Origin: an uncultured Myxococcales bacterium
GTDB lineage: Bacteria > Myxococcota_A > UBA9042
Assembly (NCBI GenBank): GCA_903919145.1
Contig: CAIXGW010000041.1
Location: forward strand, 1 to 64,000
DNA: 64,000 nucleotides
Reading direction: 5' to 3'
The notes beneath the pieces were generated by a model, which saw only the letters and a program-made list of their open reading frames with translations, was not told where the DNA came from and made no database searches. This document shows, one piece after another, positions 51,043 through 60,923 of the stretch. Both the position numbers and the translations under genes were made by a program. The first letter of the stretch is position 1. Each line of letters opens with the position of its first letter.

Positions 51043-52518
51043 TTGCGCTGCCTGCCGTCGCCGCGGGTGCTCCTGCTGGCAGCGCTGGCGGTGGCCGGCG
51101 TGGCTGCGCCGCCGTCCCAAGCCTGGGCCGCCGCTGCGGCTTGGGATCCGCCCAAAGACCCGACACAAGGACTCCAGGCTCGCGAGCAACAACCTGGCTT
51201 AGTCCGGGTCGAACTCTCCGCTCTTGGGGCTGGCCGCGGTGTCAGGGGTGGGGGTGGCGCCAAGTCGGCCAAGTCTGCTAAAAACCTCAAGAAAGTCACG
51301 ACGCGCAAGGGCAGGGCCCCGCAGAGCCCGCCCGCGCCGCGCCACCCGCCCCTAGAGGTGCCTCAAGGGCGGCAGGGCGTGCTGGAGCCGATCTACGACC
51401 CCGGGGGCCGCGCGCTGCAGCCGTGGCACGCCGCCCTTGGCCGGGTGCTTCAGCAGAAAACCACTGCGCGCATCGCTTTTTACGGAGCGTCGCACACCGC
51501 GGCGGATCTGTGGACCGGCGAGCTGCGCCGGCGCCTGCAGATGCGCTATGGCGACGCTGGCCACGGGTTTGCCCTGCCTACCCGCTTCAACCCCGGCTAT
51601 CGGCACCAGGATCTGGTGGTAGAGTCCTCCAAGGGCTGGCAGGTGCTGCGCCACCGCCGCGACGATGGGGCGGCGATCGGCAGCTTCGGTCTGGCGGGGA
51701 TGGTCATGCTCTCGGCCGACCCCACGGAGTGGACCGAGGTGCGCACCACCCAAGACAATCCGCAAGGCCGCAGTTTTGACCGCCTGCAGGTGTGGGTGGC
51801 GCCGCAGCCCGGCGGTGGCCACTGGTGGCTCGACCTGGATGGCCAGCGCCACATCCTGGACGGCGGCCAGGCCGCGGCCAAGGTGCGCCAGTGGGACCTG
51901 CCCGATAGCGGTCACGTGCTGCGCCTGCAGCCGGCGGGCGATGGCCCGGTCGGGCTGTACGGGGTGGTCCTGGAGCGCTCCTCTGGCGGGGTAGTGATCG
52001 ACCAGCTGGGTATTCCTGGCATGCGCGCAGAGGTCCATCTGCACTGGCAAGGGCAAGTTTGGGCTGAACAATTGGCCCGGCGCGCCCCTGATTTGGTGGT
52101 CCTGGCCTACGGAACCAATGACGTGGGCGACCCGCAGAGCGCTGCCGACTACGCCGCCGAGTGGCTGCGCGTGTTGCAGCGGGTGCGCGCCGCGGCGCCC
52201 CAGGCGGCTTGCGTCCTGGTTGGCCCCACCGACCGGCTGGCCAAAGACGACAGAGGCCACTGGCAGCCGTTTGCGCGCACGCCAGAGGTGATTGCCGTGC
52301 AGCGCCGGGTGGCAGCCCAGATGGGCTGTGGCCACTGGGATGCGGTGGCTGTGATGGGCGGGCAGGGCAGCATGGAGCGGTGGCGGCGCGCGGGTCTGGC
52401 CGCCCGCGATGGCGTCCACCTCAATCGCGCCGGCTATACCCGCCTTGCCGAGCTGTTCGACGCGGCCTTGCACGCCGGCCTCGCCAAGGTGGTCAGCGTA
52501 CCTAGCAGATCACCCTGA
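51043..52518 (+). CDS. exported SGNH-hydrolase-like protein containing a type-B repeat
   Basis: A protein of about 491 residues if started at the TTG at 51043, which gives a signal peptide (LPSPRVLLLAALAVAGVAAPPSQAWA). No ATG is available there, so the start is uncertain. The catalytic domain has the SGNH blocks: IAFYGASHTAADLWTGEL (Ser in GxSH), a Gly region DQLGIPGMRAE, VVLAYGTNDVGD (Asn in GTND) and DGVHLNRAGY (DxxH). Substrate may be an acetylated or acylated polysaccharide, as for similar cell-wall hydrolases. Residues about 32-64 are encoded by a type-B repeat, making a linker that ends LVRVELSALGAG. A basic Lys-rich stretch follows. Confidence 0.72.
   Translation: MRCLPSPRVLLLAALAVAGVAAPPSQAWAAAAAWDPPKDPTQGLQAREQQPGLVRVELSALGAGRGVRGGGGAKSAKSAKNLKKVTTRKGRAPQSPPAPRHPPLEVPQGRQGVLEPIYDPGGRALQPWHAALGRVLQQKTTARIAFYGASHTAADLWTGELRRRLQMRYGDAGHGFALPTRFNPGYRHQDLVVESSKGWQVLRHRRDDGAAIGSFGLAGMVMLSADPTEWTEVRTTQDNPQGRSFDRLQVWVAPQPGGGHWWLDLDGQRHILDGGQAAAKVRQWDLPDSGHVLRLQPAGDGPVGLYGVVLERSSGGVVIDQLGIPGMRAEVHLHWQGQVWAEQLARRAPDLVVLAYGTNDVGDPQSAADYAAEWLRVLQRVRAAAPQAACVLVGPTDRLAKDDRGHWQPFARTPEVIAVQRRVAAQMGCGHWDAVAVMGGQGSMERWRRAGLAARDGVHLNRAGYTRLAELFDAALHAGLAKVVSVPSRSP
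51135..51243 (+). repeat. type-B element, copy B4, inside a coding sequence
   Basis: GCGGCTTGGGATCCGCCCAAAGACCC..., then AACCTGG...CCGGGTCGAACTC...GCTCTTGGGGCTGG, colinear with copy B3 (GCGGTTTGGGGTACGG...) over about 105 bp. It is in frame within the SGNH gene. Confidence 0.65.
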
Positions 52519-52574
52519 GAAAAATAGGCTGCCCTTGACGGAATACAGCAGGTGTGGGACGACATGAACTGAGC

Positions 52575-52590
52575 AGGGTGGGAACACCCT
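52575..52590 (+). promoter_or_regulatory. small hairpin upstream of the HPF-like gene
   Basis: AGGGTG-GGAA-CACCCT, a perfect 6-bp stem with a tetraloop, about 105 bp before the HPF-like start and 57 bp after the SGNH stop. Could be a weak terminator or leader structure. Confidence 0.35.
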
Positions 52591-52695
52591 CCGGACGCAA
52601 GCATCTTGCCGCGACCGAGCAACAGTTTGAGAGCGCCAGCTGCGCTGGTGGTATCAGGGTTCCCGCCGCTGCGCCACCTCGATGGGGGTCGAAAG

Positions 52696-53046
52696 ATGGA
52701 ATTGTCCGTTGTTTTGAAGCTTTCGCCTGAAAATCGCAAAGAAGAAGTCGAAGGCTTTGTGCGCAGGCACCTCGAAGCCAAGCTCAGCAAGATCGAAACC
52801 CGCTGGGGCAAGCCGCTGGCGGTCCGCCTGTCGGCAGAGGAGCAAACCAACGGTTTTGTCGCAACTCTCTCGCTGATGGGCGAGGGTGAGATCGTCGGCA
52901 AGCACTTCGGCGATAAACTTCCCAAGGCCGTCGACGGCGCCATCGACAAGGTGACCCGCCAGTTTGAGGAATCCACCCAGAAGCGCGAGGGCAAGGAGCG
53001 GCAGCGCCGCCTGCCGGTCAACGGCAAGGTTCCAGCGGAGTTCTAG
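52696..53046 (+). CDS. ribosome hibernation factor-like (HPF/RaiA) protein
   Basis: A 116-residue protein. The pattern MELSVVLKLSPENRKEEVEGFVRRHLEAKLSKIETRW followed by PLAVRLSAEEQTNGFVATLSLMGEG fits the beta-alpha-beta-beta-beta-alpha fold of S30AE (HPF/RaiA) proteins, with a basic C-terminal helix and tail (REGKERQRRLP). HPF proteins bind the 30S subunit in stationary phase. The ATG at 52696 has GGGGGT upstream; the longer ORF adds unrelated sequence. Divergence from classical HPF is noticeable, so confidence is moderate. A strong terminator follows. Confidence 0.6.
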   Translation: MELSVVLKLSPENRKEEVEGFVRRHLEAKLSKIETRWGKPLAVRLSAEEQTNGFVATLSLMGEGEIVGKHFGDKLPKAVDGAIDKVTRQFEESTQKREGKERQRRLPVNGKVPAEF

Positions 53047-53088
53047 CTCTCCCGCCGGCCAGCGGGCCTGAAGGTTCGCAGGCCGCCG

Positions 53089-53169
53089 TGGGCACCCGCA
53101 GACATGGGTACCCAGAGACCGTGGTACCCAGACACAGTTGTACGCAGACACAGTTGTACGCAGACACAG
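53089..53169. repeat. five 16-17-bp tandem units
   Basis: Units related to TTGTACGCAGACACAG: two exact neighbours at 53138 and 53154, preceded by diverging units (GTGGTACCCAGACACAG, TGGGTACCCAGAGACC, TGGGCACCCGCAGACA). Confidence 0.8.
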
Positions 53170-53172
53170 TGG

Positions 53173-53216
53173 AGCGGGCGTCGGTTTGTCCTCAGACCGG
53201 CGCCCGCTGGCGTTTT
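53173..53216 (+). terminator. intrinsic terminator after the HPF-like gene
   Basis: AGCGGGCG-T-CGGT, 10-base loop, ACCG-G-CGCCCGCT: a 12-13-bp stem followed shortly by CGTTTTGG. Strongest terminator-like hairpin I found in the window. Confidence 0.65.
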
Positions 53217-53268
53217 GGCCAAGCCGGGCTATAGCCGACCGGGCACTTCAGCCGCGATTCTAGGGCGA

Positions 53269-53298
53269 TTGGCGCTGTGCGCGCTATTGGCGTACCAT
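53269..53298 (+). promoter_or_regulatory. weak promoter candidate for the LPDST lipoprotein
   Basis: TTGGCG, 18-bp spacer, TACCAT. If real, the ORF-track ATG at 53297 lies in the -10 box, supporting the downstream GTG start. Confidence 0.3.
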
Positions 53299-53347
53299 GG
53301 CGGTTCTGTGCGCGGTCCTGGCTCCGCGCACCCACTGTGGAGGGGTT

Positions 53348-54964
53348 GTGCGGCCCAAACAACCAAAGATTTCAGTAGCGATCCTGTGGCTGGCTGTGGC
53401 GCTGGCCACTAGTGCCTGCACCGATTGGAACGCCGGAACTGCTGCCGGGCCGTGGGTGCAGGCCTCTAGCAGGGCAGCCGGGGCCGCCGACGCGGCAGCC
53501 ACCGACGCGGGGCCTGGCAGCGCCGCCGGTGTGGTGCAATGGGACACCTGGAAGGCGCCAGAGGTCGCGACGCCGCAACCCGATGGCAAGGGCGACTCGG
53601 CCGACGCTGCGGATACCGCCGAGAGTGGCGACACCGCTGCCCCGCAGGACGCTACCGCCGTGGACATCGCAGCCGCTGACGCCGAAATCGAAGACGCTGC
53701 GGCAGGTTCCGACGCGGTCGATACCAGCTATTCTCTGGATGGCAAGGCTGATTTTGTCGGGTGGCCTGAGCTGCCGCCACCGGCGCCCGATGTCCCCGCT
53801 GCAGACGATGTCTCTGCCCCAGACACCGCCGAATCTGACGGCACCGGCTTGGACGGAACCGAGCCGGATGCGGGCGATCCCGACGCTGCTGCCCAGGACA
53901 CAGCCAATCCCGACGACAGTGGCCCAGACGCCGGCGAAAGCGACGTTGTCGAGTCAGACGTCATGGAACCAGACGTCATGGAGCCAGACGTCTTTCAGCC
54001 AGACAGCAGCGAACTCGACGGCAGCCAGCCCGATGCTGTGGAACTGGACATCTGGGTGGTGGACGCAGAGGCGGACGCGGCAACTGCGGACTCGACCCTA
54101 CCCGACTCCACACTGCCCGACTCCACACTGCCCGACTCCACACTGCCCGACTCCACACTGCCCGACTCCACACTGCCCGACTCTGCACTTCCCGACGGTG
54201 CCCAGGCTCCCGATTGGCAGGGCTATCCGGATTTGCCGTTTGCCGCCGATGCCGACATCTACGGTGGAGCCATCGGCTCGTGCTTGTCGATGTACCTGTA
54301 TCAGCAGGAGCTTTGTGGAGACAGCCACCCAACGGCTTCCTGCATCAACTCGCTGTTGACCGAAGGCAGCCAGTATGCCCAATTTCAGTTTGAGCCGCTG
54401 CGCCAGTGCGAGACGGCGGTCTGCACGGACTTGTGTGCGCTAGCGACCGACAAGCAGTGCATGGAGAGCTGCGTTGGCAAGTACTGCGCCGCGCCCTTCT
54501 TGGCCTGCACGTCCAACGGCGCCCAGGGCACGCAGTCGTGCTCCGACGCTTGGCAGTGCTCCAAGCAATACCCAGACAAGCTGTTGACCATCAGCGCCAA
54601 GTGCTACTCGGCCGCTTCTGCCAAGGCCCAGCAGCAGTTCTCTGCCGTCATCGGCTGCGTCAGCAAGCCCCAGACCAAGGGGTGCATCCCAGAAATCAAT
54701 GCCTGCTTCTCTGCCGGAGCGGCCGCCACTGCCTCGTGCAGCTCCAGCCTGACCTGCATCAACGGCTGCAACAATGACGAGATCTGCGGGTTTACCTGCA
54801 TCGGCCAGGCCAGCCCTGCAGCCACTGCGCTGATTGACGCGATCTGGGCCTGCTCGCTGAACGTCTGCACGCCCAAGTGCGCCGGCAGCAGCGACCCGGC
54901 GTGCCAAGACGACTGCATGAAAAGCGATTGCCAGTCCGAGTTCGTCCAGTGCTTGGTCAACTAG
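53348..54964 (+). CDS. Asp-rich repeat lipoprotein with Cys-rich C-terminal domain
   Basis: A 538-residue predicted lipoprotein. The GTG at 53348 (after GGAGGGGTT) begins MRPKQPKISVAILWLAVALATSAC, a signal peptide with a lipobox. Residues about 30-290 are a disordered Asp/Ala/Pro chain with degenerate PD.(S/M)E repeats. They end in seven LPDST-like units encoded by 15-bp tandem repeats (54098-54187). The C-terminal 240 residues form a Cys-rich domain with recurrent C...C patterns such as CETAVCTDLCALATDKQCMESCVGKYC and TCINGCNNDEICGFTCIG. The architecture suggests a long acidic stalk displaying a disulphide-rich head. Function unknown. Confidence 0.75.
   Translation: MRPKQPKISVAILWLAVALATSACTDWNAGTAAGPWVQASSRAAGAADAAATDAGPGSAAGVVQWDTWKAPEVATPQPDGKGDSADAADTAESGDTAAPQDATAVDIAAADAEIEDAAAGSDAVDTSYSLDGKADFVGWPELPPPAPDVPAADDVSAPDTAESDGTGLDGTEPDAGDPDAAAQDTANPDDSGPDAGESDVVESDVMEPDVMEPDVFQPDSSELDGSQPDAVELDIWVVDAEADAATADSTLPDSTLPDSTLPDSTLPDSTLPDSTLPDSALPDGAQAPDWQGYPDLPFAADADIYGGAIGSCLSMYLYQQELCGDSHPTASCINSLLTEGSQYAQFQFEPLRQCETAVCTDLCALATDKQCMESCVGKYCAAPFLACTSNGAQGTQSCSDAWQCSKQYPDKLLTISAKCYSAASAKAQQQFSAVIGCVSKPQTKGCIPEINACFSAGAAATASCSSSLTCINGCNNDEICGFTCIGQASPAATALIDAIWACSLNVCTPKCAGSSDPACQDDCMKSDCQSEFVQCLVN
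54098..54187 (+). repeat. 15-bp tandem repeats within the lipoprotein gene
   Basis: CTGCCCGACTCCACA repeated; four units (54113-54172) are identical and the flanking ones differ by one to three bases. Encodes LPDST units in frame. Confidence 0.9.
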
Positions 54965-54994
54965 AGGCCTCTCGGGACACTCCCCCACAGGCTC

Positions 54995-55900
54995 TTAGGC
55001 TGGCGGCAAAGGCCGGCCGTTAACCCACAGCTGTGGACCCAGCCACCGGCGCGCCACGTCGACGGCCTCTCGCACCTGTTGTTCGCGCACGTCCTCATGC
55101 AATTCAGGTGCTTGACAAAGCCTTGGGTGTTGGCGAGGGGCGGCGTACCACGTCATTAGGTTGACAAACATCAACTGGCCGGCTTCAGCGGCCAGGCCTG
55201 CCAGGTGGCGCAGCACCGGCTTGGTGCAGCACTCTAGGTGGCCCGGCATCAGCAGGTGGCGCACCACCAGCGGCGGCAGGCCGGCTTGCGGCGGCGTCTG
55301 CAGGGCCAGCCGGGCGGTGGCCAGCCAGTCTGGGTGGGTTACGTCGGCGGGCCAGCCAGAAATGCGCTGCGCGCAGGCAGGATTGCCAAACTTGGCGTCG
55401 AGCGACCACACGGCGACCACCCCGTGCAGCAGCGCGCGAGCTTGGGGGCTGACCAGGCCATTGCTGTTCCACACCACCGGCAGGGGGGCCGGGCAGCACG
55501 CCAGGGCCTGCAGCAGCGCGGGCAAATTGACGGTTGGCTCGCCGCCTACCAGCGTCAGCGTGCGGGCGCCCTGGGCCTGGCGCTTGGCCATTCTGCCGGC
55601 AAACCACTGCGGCTCCAGCTCCACCGCCGGGCCACCGCGCGGCTGGACGACCTGCGACCACTCGCTGCAGTACAGGCAGCGCAGCGAGCAGCCGCCCACA
55701 TCGACCAGCCACGTCGGATTCAGCACCGCCTCTTCGCCGACGCTCAGCAGCTCTTTGTAGATCCAGGCCTTTTCGTCCAGCCGGCAGAAGGCGCCGCTGC
55801 GCGACTGCAGGCGGTTGACCCCGCAGTCGCGCGAGCACAGCCGGCAGCTGATCAGGGCCTGGTGGGCCAGTGCCGCGCGATCGCTCAGCAATTGCCGCAT
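54995..55900 (-). CDS. radical SAM protein (PflA-like, COG1313 type) appended to isc operon
   Basis: A 301-residue radical SAM enzyme. The cluster motif is GGCSLRCLYCSEW (CX3CX2C). An N-terminal Cys set (ISCRLCSRDCGVN...GAFCRLD) precedes it, as in the COG1313 group of activase-like proteins with an extra Cys cluster. The SAM-binding GGEPTVNLPALLQAL and VVWNSNGLVS blocks are normal. The gene starts three bases after the hscA stop (TAG CCA ATG), so it is translated with the isc operon. It may need the assembled cluster or act on an Fe-S pathway protein; its substrate is unknown. Confidence 0.82.
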   Translation of the reverse strand: MRQLLSDRAALAHQALISCRLCSRDCGVNRLQSRSGAFCRLDEKAWIYKELLSVGEEAVLNPTWLVDVGGCSLRCLYCSEWSQVVQPRGGPAVELEPQWFAGRMAKRQAQGARTLTLVGGEPTVNLPALLQALACCPAPLPVVWNSNGLVSPQARALLHGVVAVWSLDAKFGNPACAQRISGWPADVTHPDWLATARLALQTPPQAGLPPLVVRHLLMPGHLECCTKPVLRHLAGLAAEAGQLMFVNLMTWYAAPRQHPRLCQAPELHEDVREQQVREAVDVARRWLGPQLWVNGRPLPPA

Positions 55901-55903
55901 TGG

Positions 55904-57823
55904 CTAGGCGTTGGCGTGGTGGGACTTGCTGGCTGCCGGATCGTCGTCGCCTGCCAGGGCGGCCTGCACCTGCTGCGAGTGGGCGGCGGTGTTGACGGCA
56001 TCGCCAAAGGCCAGCTCAGCCAGGTGGTTGGTGGCGGAGCTCAGCTCCTCCAGCGCTTGCCGCAGGGGGTCAGCTTGGCGGGTCGATATCGCAGCCCGCA
56101 CGCTGGCCATGGTGGCCTCAATGTCCTGGCGCTCCTCGGCATCCAGTCGCTGGCCCGGGCCGCGCAGCTGGCGGTCGGTGGCGCGCAGCAACTGCTCGGC
56201 TTCCACGCTCAGGTCCACAAAAGCCCGCTCGGCGATGTCGCTTTCCGCGTTGTCAAAAGCGGCTTCCAGCATCTGCTCGACTTCGCTGTCGCTCAGGCCA
56301 TAGCTCGGCTTGACCTCCAAGGTCACCTCGCGGCCGGTGCGAACGTCTCGCGCCGTCACGTGCAGGATGCCGTTGGCGTCAATGAGAAAGCTGACCGCCA
56401 CCCGCGCCAGACCCGCCGCCATCGGCTGGATCGGAATGACAAAGCGAGCCAGGCTCCGGCAATCCCTCACCAATTCGCGATCTCCTTGCAGAACATGGAC
56501 GACCACGCCGGTCTGATTGTCTACGGAGGTGGTGAACTCCTCGGTGGCGCTGGCCGGAATCGAAGAATTGCGCTGAATCAGCTTGGCAATTCCGCCGCCG
56601 ACCGTCTCAATCCCCAGCGACAGCGGGGTCACGTCGAGCAGCAGCATGTCGCGGCGCGAGTGGGTCATGATGTCGGCCTGAACAGCGGCCCCCAGGGCCA
56701 CGACCTGATCTGGGTCGAGCTCGCAGTGAGGAGGTCGGCCAAACAGCTCTTGCACCCGCTGGCGAACCAGCGGAATTCGCGTCGAGCCGCCGACCAGCAC
56801 CACTTCGGAGAGATCGGCTGGCTGCACCCCGGCATCGCGCAGGGCCTGCCGACACGGCGCCAGCGTCCTCTCGACCAGCGGCGCGATTACCGCTTCCAAC
56901 TCGGCGCGGGCCATCTGCCACTGCACCGGGCGACTGGTCAGCGGAGCAAGGTCCAGCGTCCGCTCGGCCGTCTCAGCCTCTGACAGGGCAATCTTGAGCG
57001 CAATCGCATCTTTGCGCAGCCGCTGCAGCAGCTCGGGCTGGCCGCGCACGTCCAGGCCCTGGCGGGCCAGCCCCGCCGCCAGCTGCTCTACCAGGGCCAG
57101 GTCAATGTCGTCGCCGCCCAGGTGGGTGTCGCCGCCCGTCGCCAGCACCTCTGTCAGGCCCTCGTGCAAGTGCAGGATCGAAATGTCAAAGGTGCCGCCG
57201 CCAAAGTCATAGACCGCCACCTTGCCGCTGGCGCCCTTGTCCAGCCCGTAGGCCAGCGCCGCGGCGGTGGGCTCGTTGACGATGCGCAGGACTTGCAGGC
57301 CTGCCAGGCGGCCGGCGTCTTTGGTCGCTTGGCGCTGGGCGTCGTTGAAGTAGGCCGGCACGGTAATGACGGCCTTGCTGACCGGCCTGCCCAGGGCCTG
57401 CTCGGCGATGCTCTTGAGCCGGCGCAGCACAAACGCAGAAAGTTCGGGCGCCGAGTAACGCTTCTGCCCCACCTGCACCCGCACCGCCGCGCTGCCGGCC
57501 TCCGTGTGCACCTGGTACGGCAGCAGCCTGAGTTCATCGACGACTTCGGCGGCGTCGCGGCCCATCAGGCGCTTGACCGAGTAGATCGTGTGGCTGGGGT
57601 CCAGGTGGACGCGAGCGTCGGCTGCCGCGCCGGTCGCCAGCAGTTCGCCCTGCGCGTCAAAGGCAATCACCGACGGCACCATCGGGCCTTCGGCGTCGCT
57701 CAACACGCGCGGCTGGCCATCGGGGCCGACCCATGCGACCAGGCTGTTGGTGGTGCCTAGGTCAATGCCGACGGCAAGCTCAGCCTGGGCCTGTTGCGGA
57801 GAGCAGCCGATAAGGATCGCCAT
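55904..57823 (-). CDS. hscA: Fe-S assembly chaperone HscA (Hsp70)
   Basis: A 639-residue Hsp70. The ATPase starts [18 protein letters not shown], with [48 protein letters not shown] and [14 protein letters not shown]. The segment [17 protein letters not shown] is typical of HscA rather than DnaK. The substrate-binding domain follows [18 protein letters not shown], and the C-terminus lacks the DnaK EEV-type tail. It releases IscU-bound clusters together with HscB, encoded just upstream. A short 15-residue N-terminal leader precedes the ATPase. Confidence 0.93.
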   Translation of the reverse strand: MAILIGCSPQQAQAELAVGIDLGTTNSLVAWVGPDGQPRVLSDAEGPMVPSVIAFDAQGELLATGAAADARVHLDPSHTIYSVKRLMGRDAAEVVDELRLLPYQVHTEAGSAAVRVQVGQKRYSAPELSAFVLRRLKSIAEQALGRPVSKAVITVPAYFNDAQRQATKDAGRLAGLQVLRIVNEPTAAALAYGLDKGASGKVAVYDFGGGTFDISILHLHEGLTEVLATGGDTHLGGDDIDLALVEQLAAGLARQGLDVRGQPELLQRLRKDAIALKIALSEAETAERTLDLAPLTSRPVQWQMARAELEAVIAPLVERTLAPCRQALRDAGVQPADLSEVVLVGGSTRIPLVRQRVQELFGRPPHCELDPDQVVALGAAVQADIMTHSRRDMLLLDVTPLSLGIETVGGGIAKLIQRNSSIPASATEEFTTSVDNQTGVVVHVLQGDRELVRDCRSLARFVIPIQPMAAGLARVAVSFLIDANGILHVTARDVRTGREVTLEVKPSYGLSDSEVEQMLEAAFDNAESDIAERAFVDLSVEAEQLLRATDRQLRGPGQRLDAEERQDIEATMASVRAAISTRQADPLRQALEELSSATNHLAELAFGDAVNTAAHSQQVQAALAGDDDPAASKSHHANA

Positions 57824-57925
57824 GAATAGCCCCGTTCCGTAGAAGTTCTCAAGTCAGGTGCCCGGCCGGTCGCCAGGAACAGATCGCAGGGTGAAATGGG
57901 TGCGAACCGCCGCCCGCTGGGCCTT

Positions 57926-58600
57926 CTACGCCTGTTGCGCGGCGCGGTCCAGCATGGCCTTGGCGCGGTTGCGCAGGCGGTCCAGGTAGGCCATCCGCCC
58001 CAGGGCCTGCCGCAGCGCAGTGCGCGCCTGGTGGCGAGCTGCGGGCTCTTCCGCCGCGTCCCAGGCGGTGGAGGCGTCGCGCAGGTCTTCTACCAGGTCC
58101 ACGCGCTCGCCCTCCAATTCCCCAAGCAGGCTAAGCAGTTCTTTGCGATGCTGCCGCGGCGCGTCTTCGCACTCTTCCAGCAGCTCGTTGCGCTCAAAAG
58201 TCTGGGCCAGCTCGATAGGCGTGGGCTTGTAGGCTTCATCCGGGCGATCGCCAGCCAACTCCAAGGCGTACAGGCAGCGCTTTTCCAGGTCGCGCAGCAC
58301 CCGCCAAGCGTCATTGACCAGCGCTGTGTGGCGCTGCGCCATGGCCACGGCTTCGGGACCGTCGCGGTGGAAGCGATCGGGGTGCAGCGAGCGGATCAAG
58401 CTGCGCACCTGTAGCTCCACGGCTGCTTCGTCCAGGCCCAGCTTGGCTGGCACTCCCAGCACCGCAAAATAGTCCGGCAGCGCTTCTCCAGGTTCGGGCC
58501 AGCGGTTAAGCACCACGCCGCCCAGTTCGCCGGCTACCCAGGGGCGCACCGCCGGGTGCTCGGCACCGCTCGCTAGCATCGATTGCATTTGGATGGCCAT
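57926..58600 (-). CDS. hscB: Fe-S co-chaperone HscB
   Basis: A 224-residue J-domain protein. The J domain lies at about residues 40-115 with DYFAVLGVPAKLGLD and the HPD motif in SLIRSLHPDRFHRDG, then ALVNDAWRVLRDLEKRCLYALEL. A C-terminal helical bundle (FERNELLEECEDAPRQHR) is the HscB IscU-binding domain with the characteristic E-E-acidic helix. The first 40 residues (AEHPAVRPWVAGELGG) are an extra extension. It stimulates the HscA ATPase and delivers IscU. Confidence 0.9.
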   Translation of the reverse strand: MAIQMQSMLASGAEHPAVRPWVAGELGGVVLNRWPEPGEALPDYFAVLGVPAKLGLDEAAVELQVRSLIRSLHPDRFHRDGPEAVAMAQRHTALVNDAWRVLRDLEKRCLYALELAGDRPDEAYKPTPIELAQTFERNELLEECEDAPRQHRKELLSLLGELEGERVDLVEDLRDASTAWDAAEEPAARHQARTALRQALGRMAYLDRLRNRAKAMLDRAAQQA

Positions 58601-58669
58601 TGGCTTGCACTGCCTTTGTCGGGCGCGGATGCACTGCAGGGGCGGGTAGGGCGGCAGAGAACGGTCGCG

Positions 58670-59086
58670 CTACACAGAGAACGAGGACCCACAGCCGCAG
58701 CTGGCCTTGGCATTGGGGTTCTTGAACACAAAACCCTTGCCGTTCAAGCCTCCCTCAAAGTCCAGCATGGTTCCGCGCAGAAACACCAGCGACTTGCGGT
58801 CCACAAAGATCTTGGGGTTGTCGCCAAAGACGCTGTCGCCCAGGCGCGGGGTCTTCTCAAAATCCAGCACGTAAGACAGGCCAGAACAGCCACCGCCCGA
58901 GACGCCCACGCGCACACCGACCAGGTCAATTCCCTGTTCTGCCGCCACAATCCGCAGGCGGGCGATGGCCTCTTCAGAGACCTCTAGCACCGGCGCTGCT
59001 GGCGGCGGCGGGCCCACGGCAGGGGCAAGGGTGGCAGGTGTCGGCGGCGTTTCTGGGTTGGGTTGGGTCATTGTCGTCGTTTGCAT
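58670..59086 (-). CDS. iscA: Fe-S cluster carrier IscA
   Basis: A 138-residue A-type carrier. The three conserved cysteines are in SGGGCSGLSYVL and SCGCGSSF near the C-terminus; the core VSEEAIARLRIVAAEQGID and FVDRKSLVFLRGTMLDFE is normal. About 35 residues of Pro/Ala/Thr-rich sequence precede the domain. The ATG at 59086 follows CAGAGGTCGACC; the ORF-track start overlaps iscU. It sits between iscU and hscB in the operon. Confidence 0.92.
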   Translation of the reverse strand: MQTTTMTQPNPETPPTPATLAPAVGPPPPAAPVLEVSEEAIARLRIVAAEQGIDLVGVRVGVSGGGCSGLSYVLDFEKTPRLGDSVFGDNPKIFVDRKSLVFLRGTMLDFEGGLNGKGFVFKNPNAKASCGCGSSFSV

Positions 59087-59145
59087 GGTCGACCTCTGTG
59101 GCACTGAGCTGGAAGGACGTTGGCTGGCAAGAGGCGAGCTCTGCC

Positions 59146-59538
59146 CTAGGAATTGCGCGAGGCGCGCTTGGCCTGGTAGTCGCTGACGGCTGCGCGGATC
59201 GCGTCTTCTGCCAGCACCGAACAGTGGATCTTGATGGGCGGCAGGTTCAGCTCCTGCACGATGTCGGTGTTGCGGATGGCCGCGGCTTCTTCCAGGGTCT
59301 TGCCCTTGACCCACTCGGTCGCCAGCGAAGAGGAGGCGATCGCCGAACCGCAGCCAAAGGTCTTGAACTTGGCTTCTTCAATGACCCCGTCGTCGTTGAC
59401 GCGAATCTGCAGCTTCATCACGTCGCCGCACTCGGGCGCCCCCACCACGCCGGTGCCGACGTTGGGATCGCTCTTGGGCAGCGCGCCCACATTGCGCGGC
59501 TGGTTGTAGTGGTCAAGCACCTTGTCAGAGTAGGCCAT
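59146..59538 (-). CDS. iscU: Fe-S cluster scaffold IscU
   Basis: A 130-residue scaffold with the three cluster cysteines at Cys37 (GAPECGDVM), Cys63 (TFGCGSAIASS) and Cys106 (PIKIHCSVLAEDAI), plus the conserved Asp39 and the LPPIKIHCSV stretch recognised by HscA. Near-canonical length. Second gene after iscS in the operon. Confidence 0.96.
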   Translation of the reverse strand: MAYSDKVLDHYNQPRNVGALPKSDPNVGTGVVGAPECGDVMKLQIRVNDDGVIEEAKFKTFGCGSAIASSSLATEWVKGKTLEEAAAIRNTDIVQELNLPPIKIHCSVLAEDAIRAAVSDYQAKRASRNS

Positions 59539-59592
59539 GGTATCCCTCGATAAAGCCGGAGGTTGGAATCAGTGTAAGAGCGCTCGCTGTGC

Positions 59593-60840
<1,248 letters not shown>

Positions 60841-60923
60841 GGCGTTCCTTGGGTCCCGGGCGGTAGGTGGGGCGGGGGAGGGGCAGATTGGTTGAGGCAG
60901 AGAGGTTGCGGCAGAGTGGTTTT

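Larger units (their letters stand above)
53047..53347. other. intergenic region with tandem repeats, terminator and weak promoter
   Basis: Holds five 16-17-bp tandem units (53089-53169), the terminator of the HPF-like gene (53173-53216) and a weak promoter candidate for the next lipoprotein gene. Confidence 0.6.

Noticed and set aside
53297-53347. ATG at 53297 as start of the LPDST lipoprotein
   Set aside because: Would put a non-signal segment before a clean signal peptide; GTG 53348 has a better ribosome site, and the ATG falls in a possible -10 box.
55238-56983. Plus-strand ORF (581 aa) over the radical SAM and hscA genes
   Set aside because: Spans two well-supported minus-strand genes and has no recognisable content.
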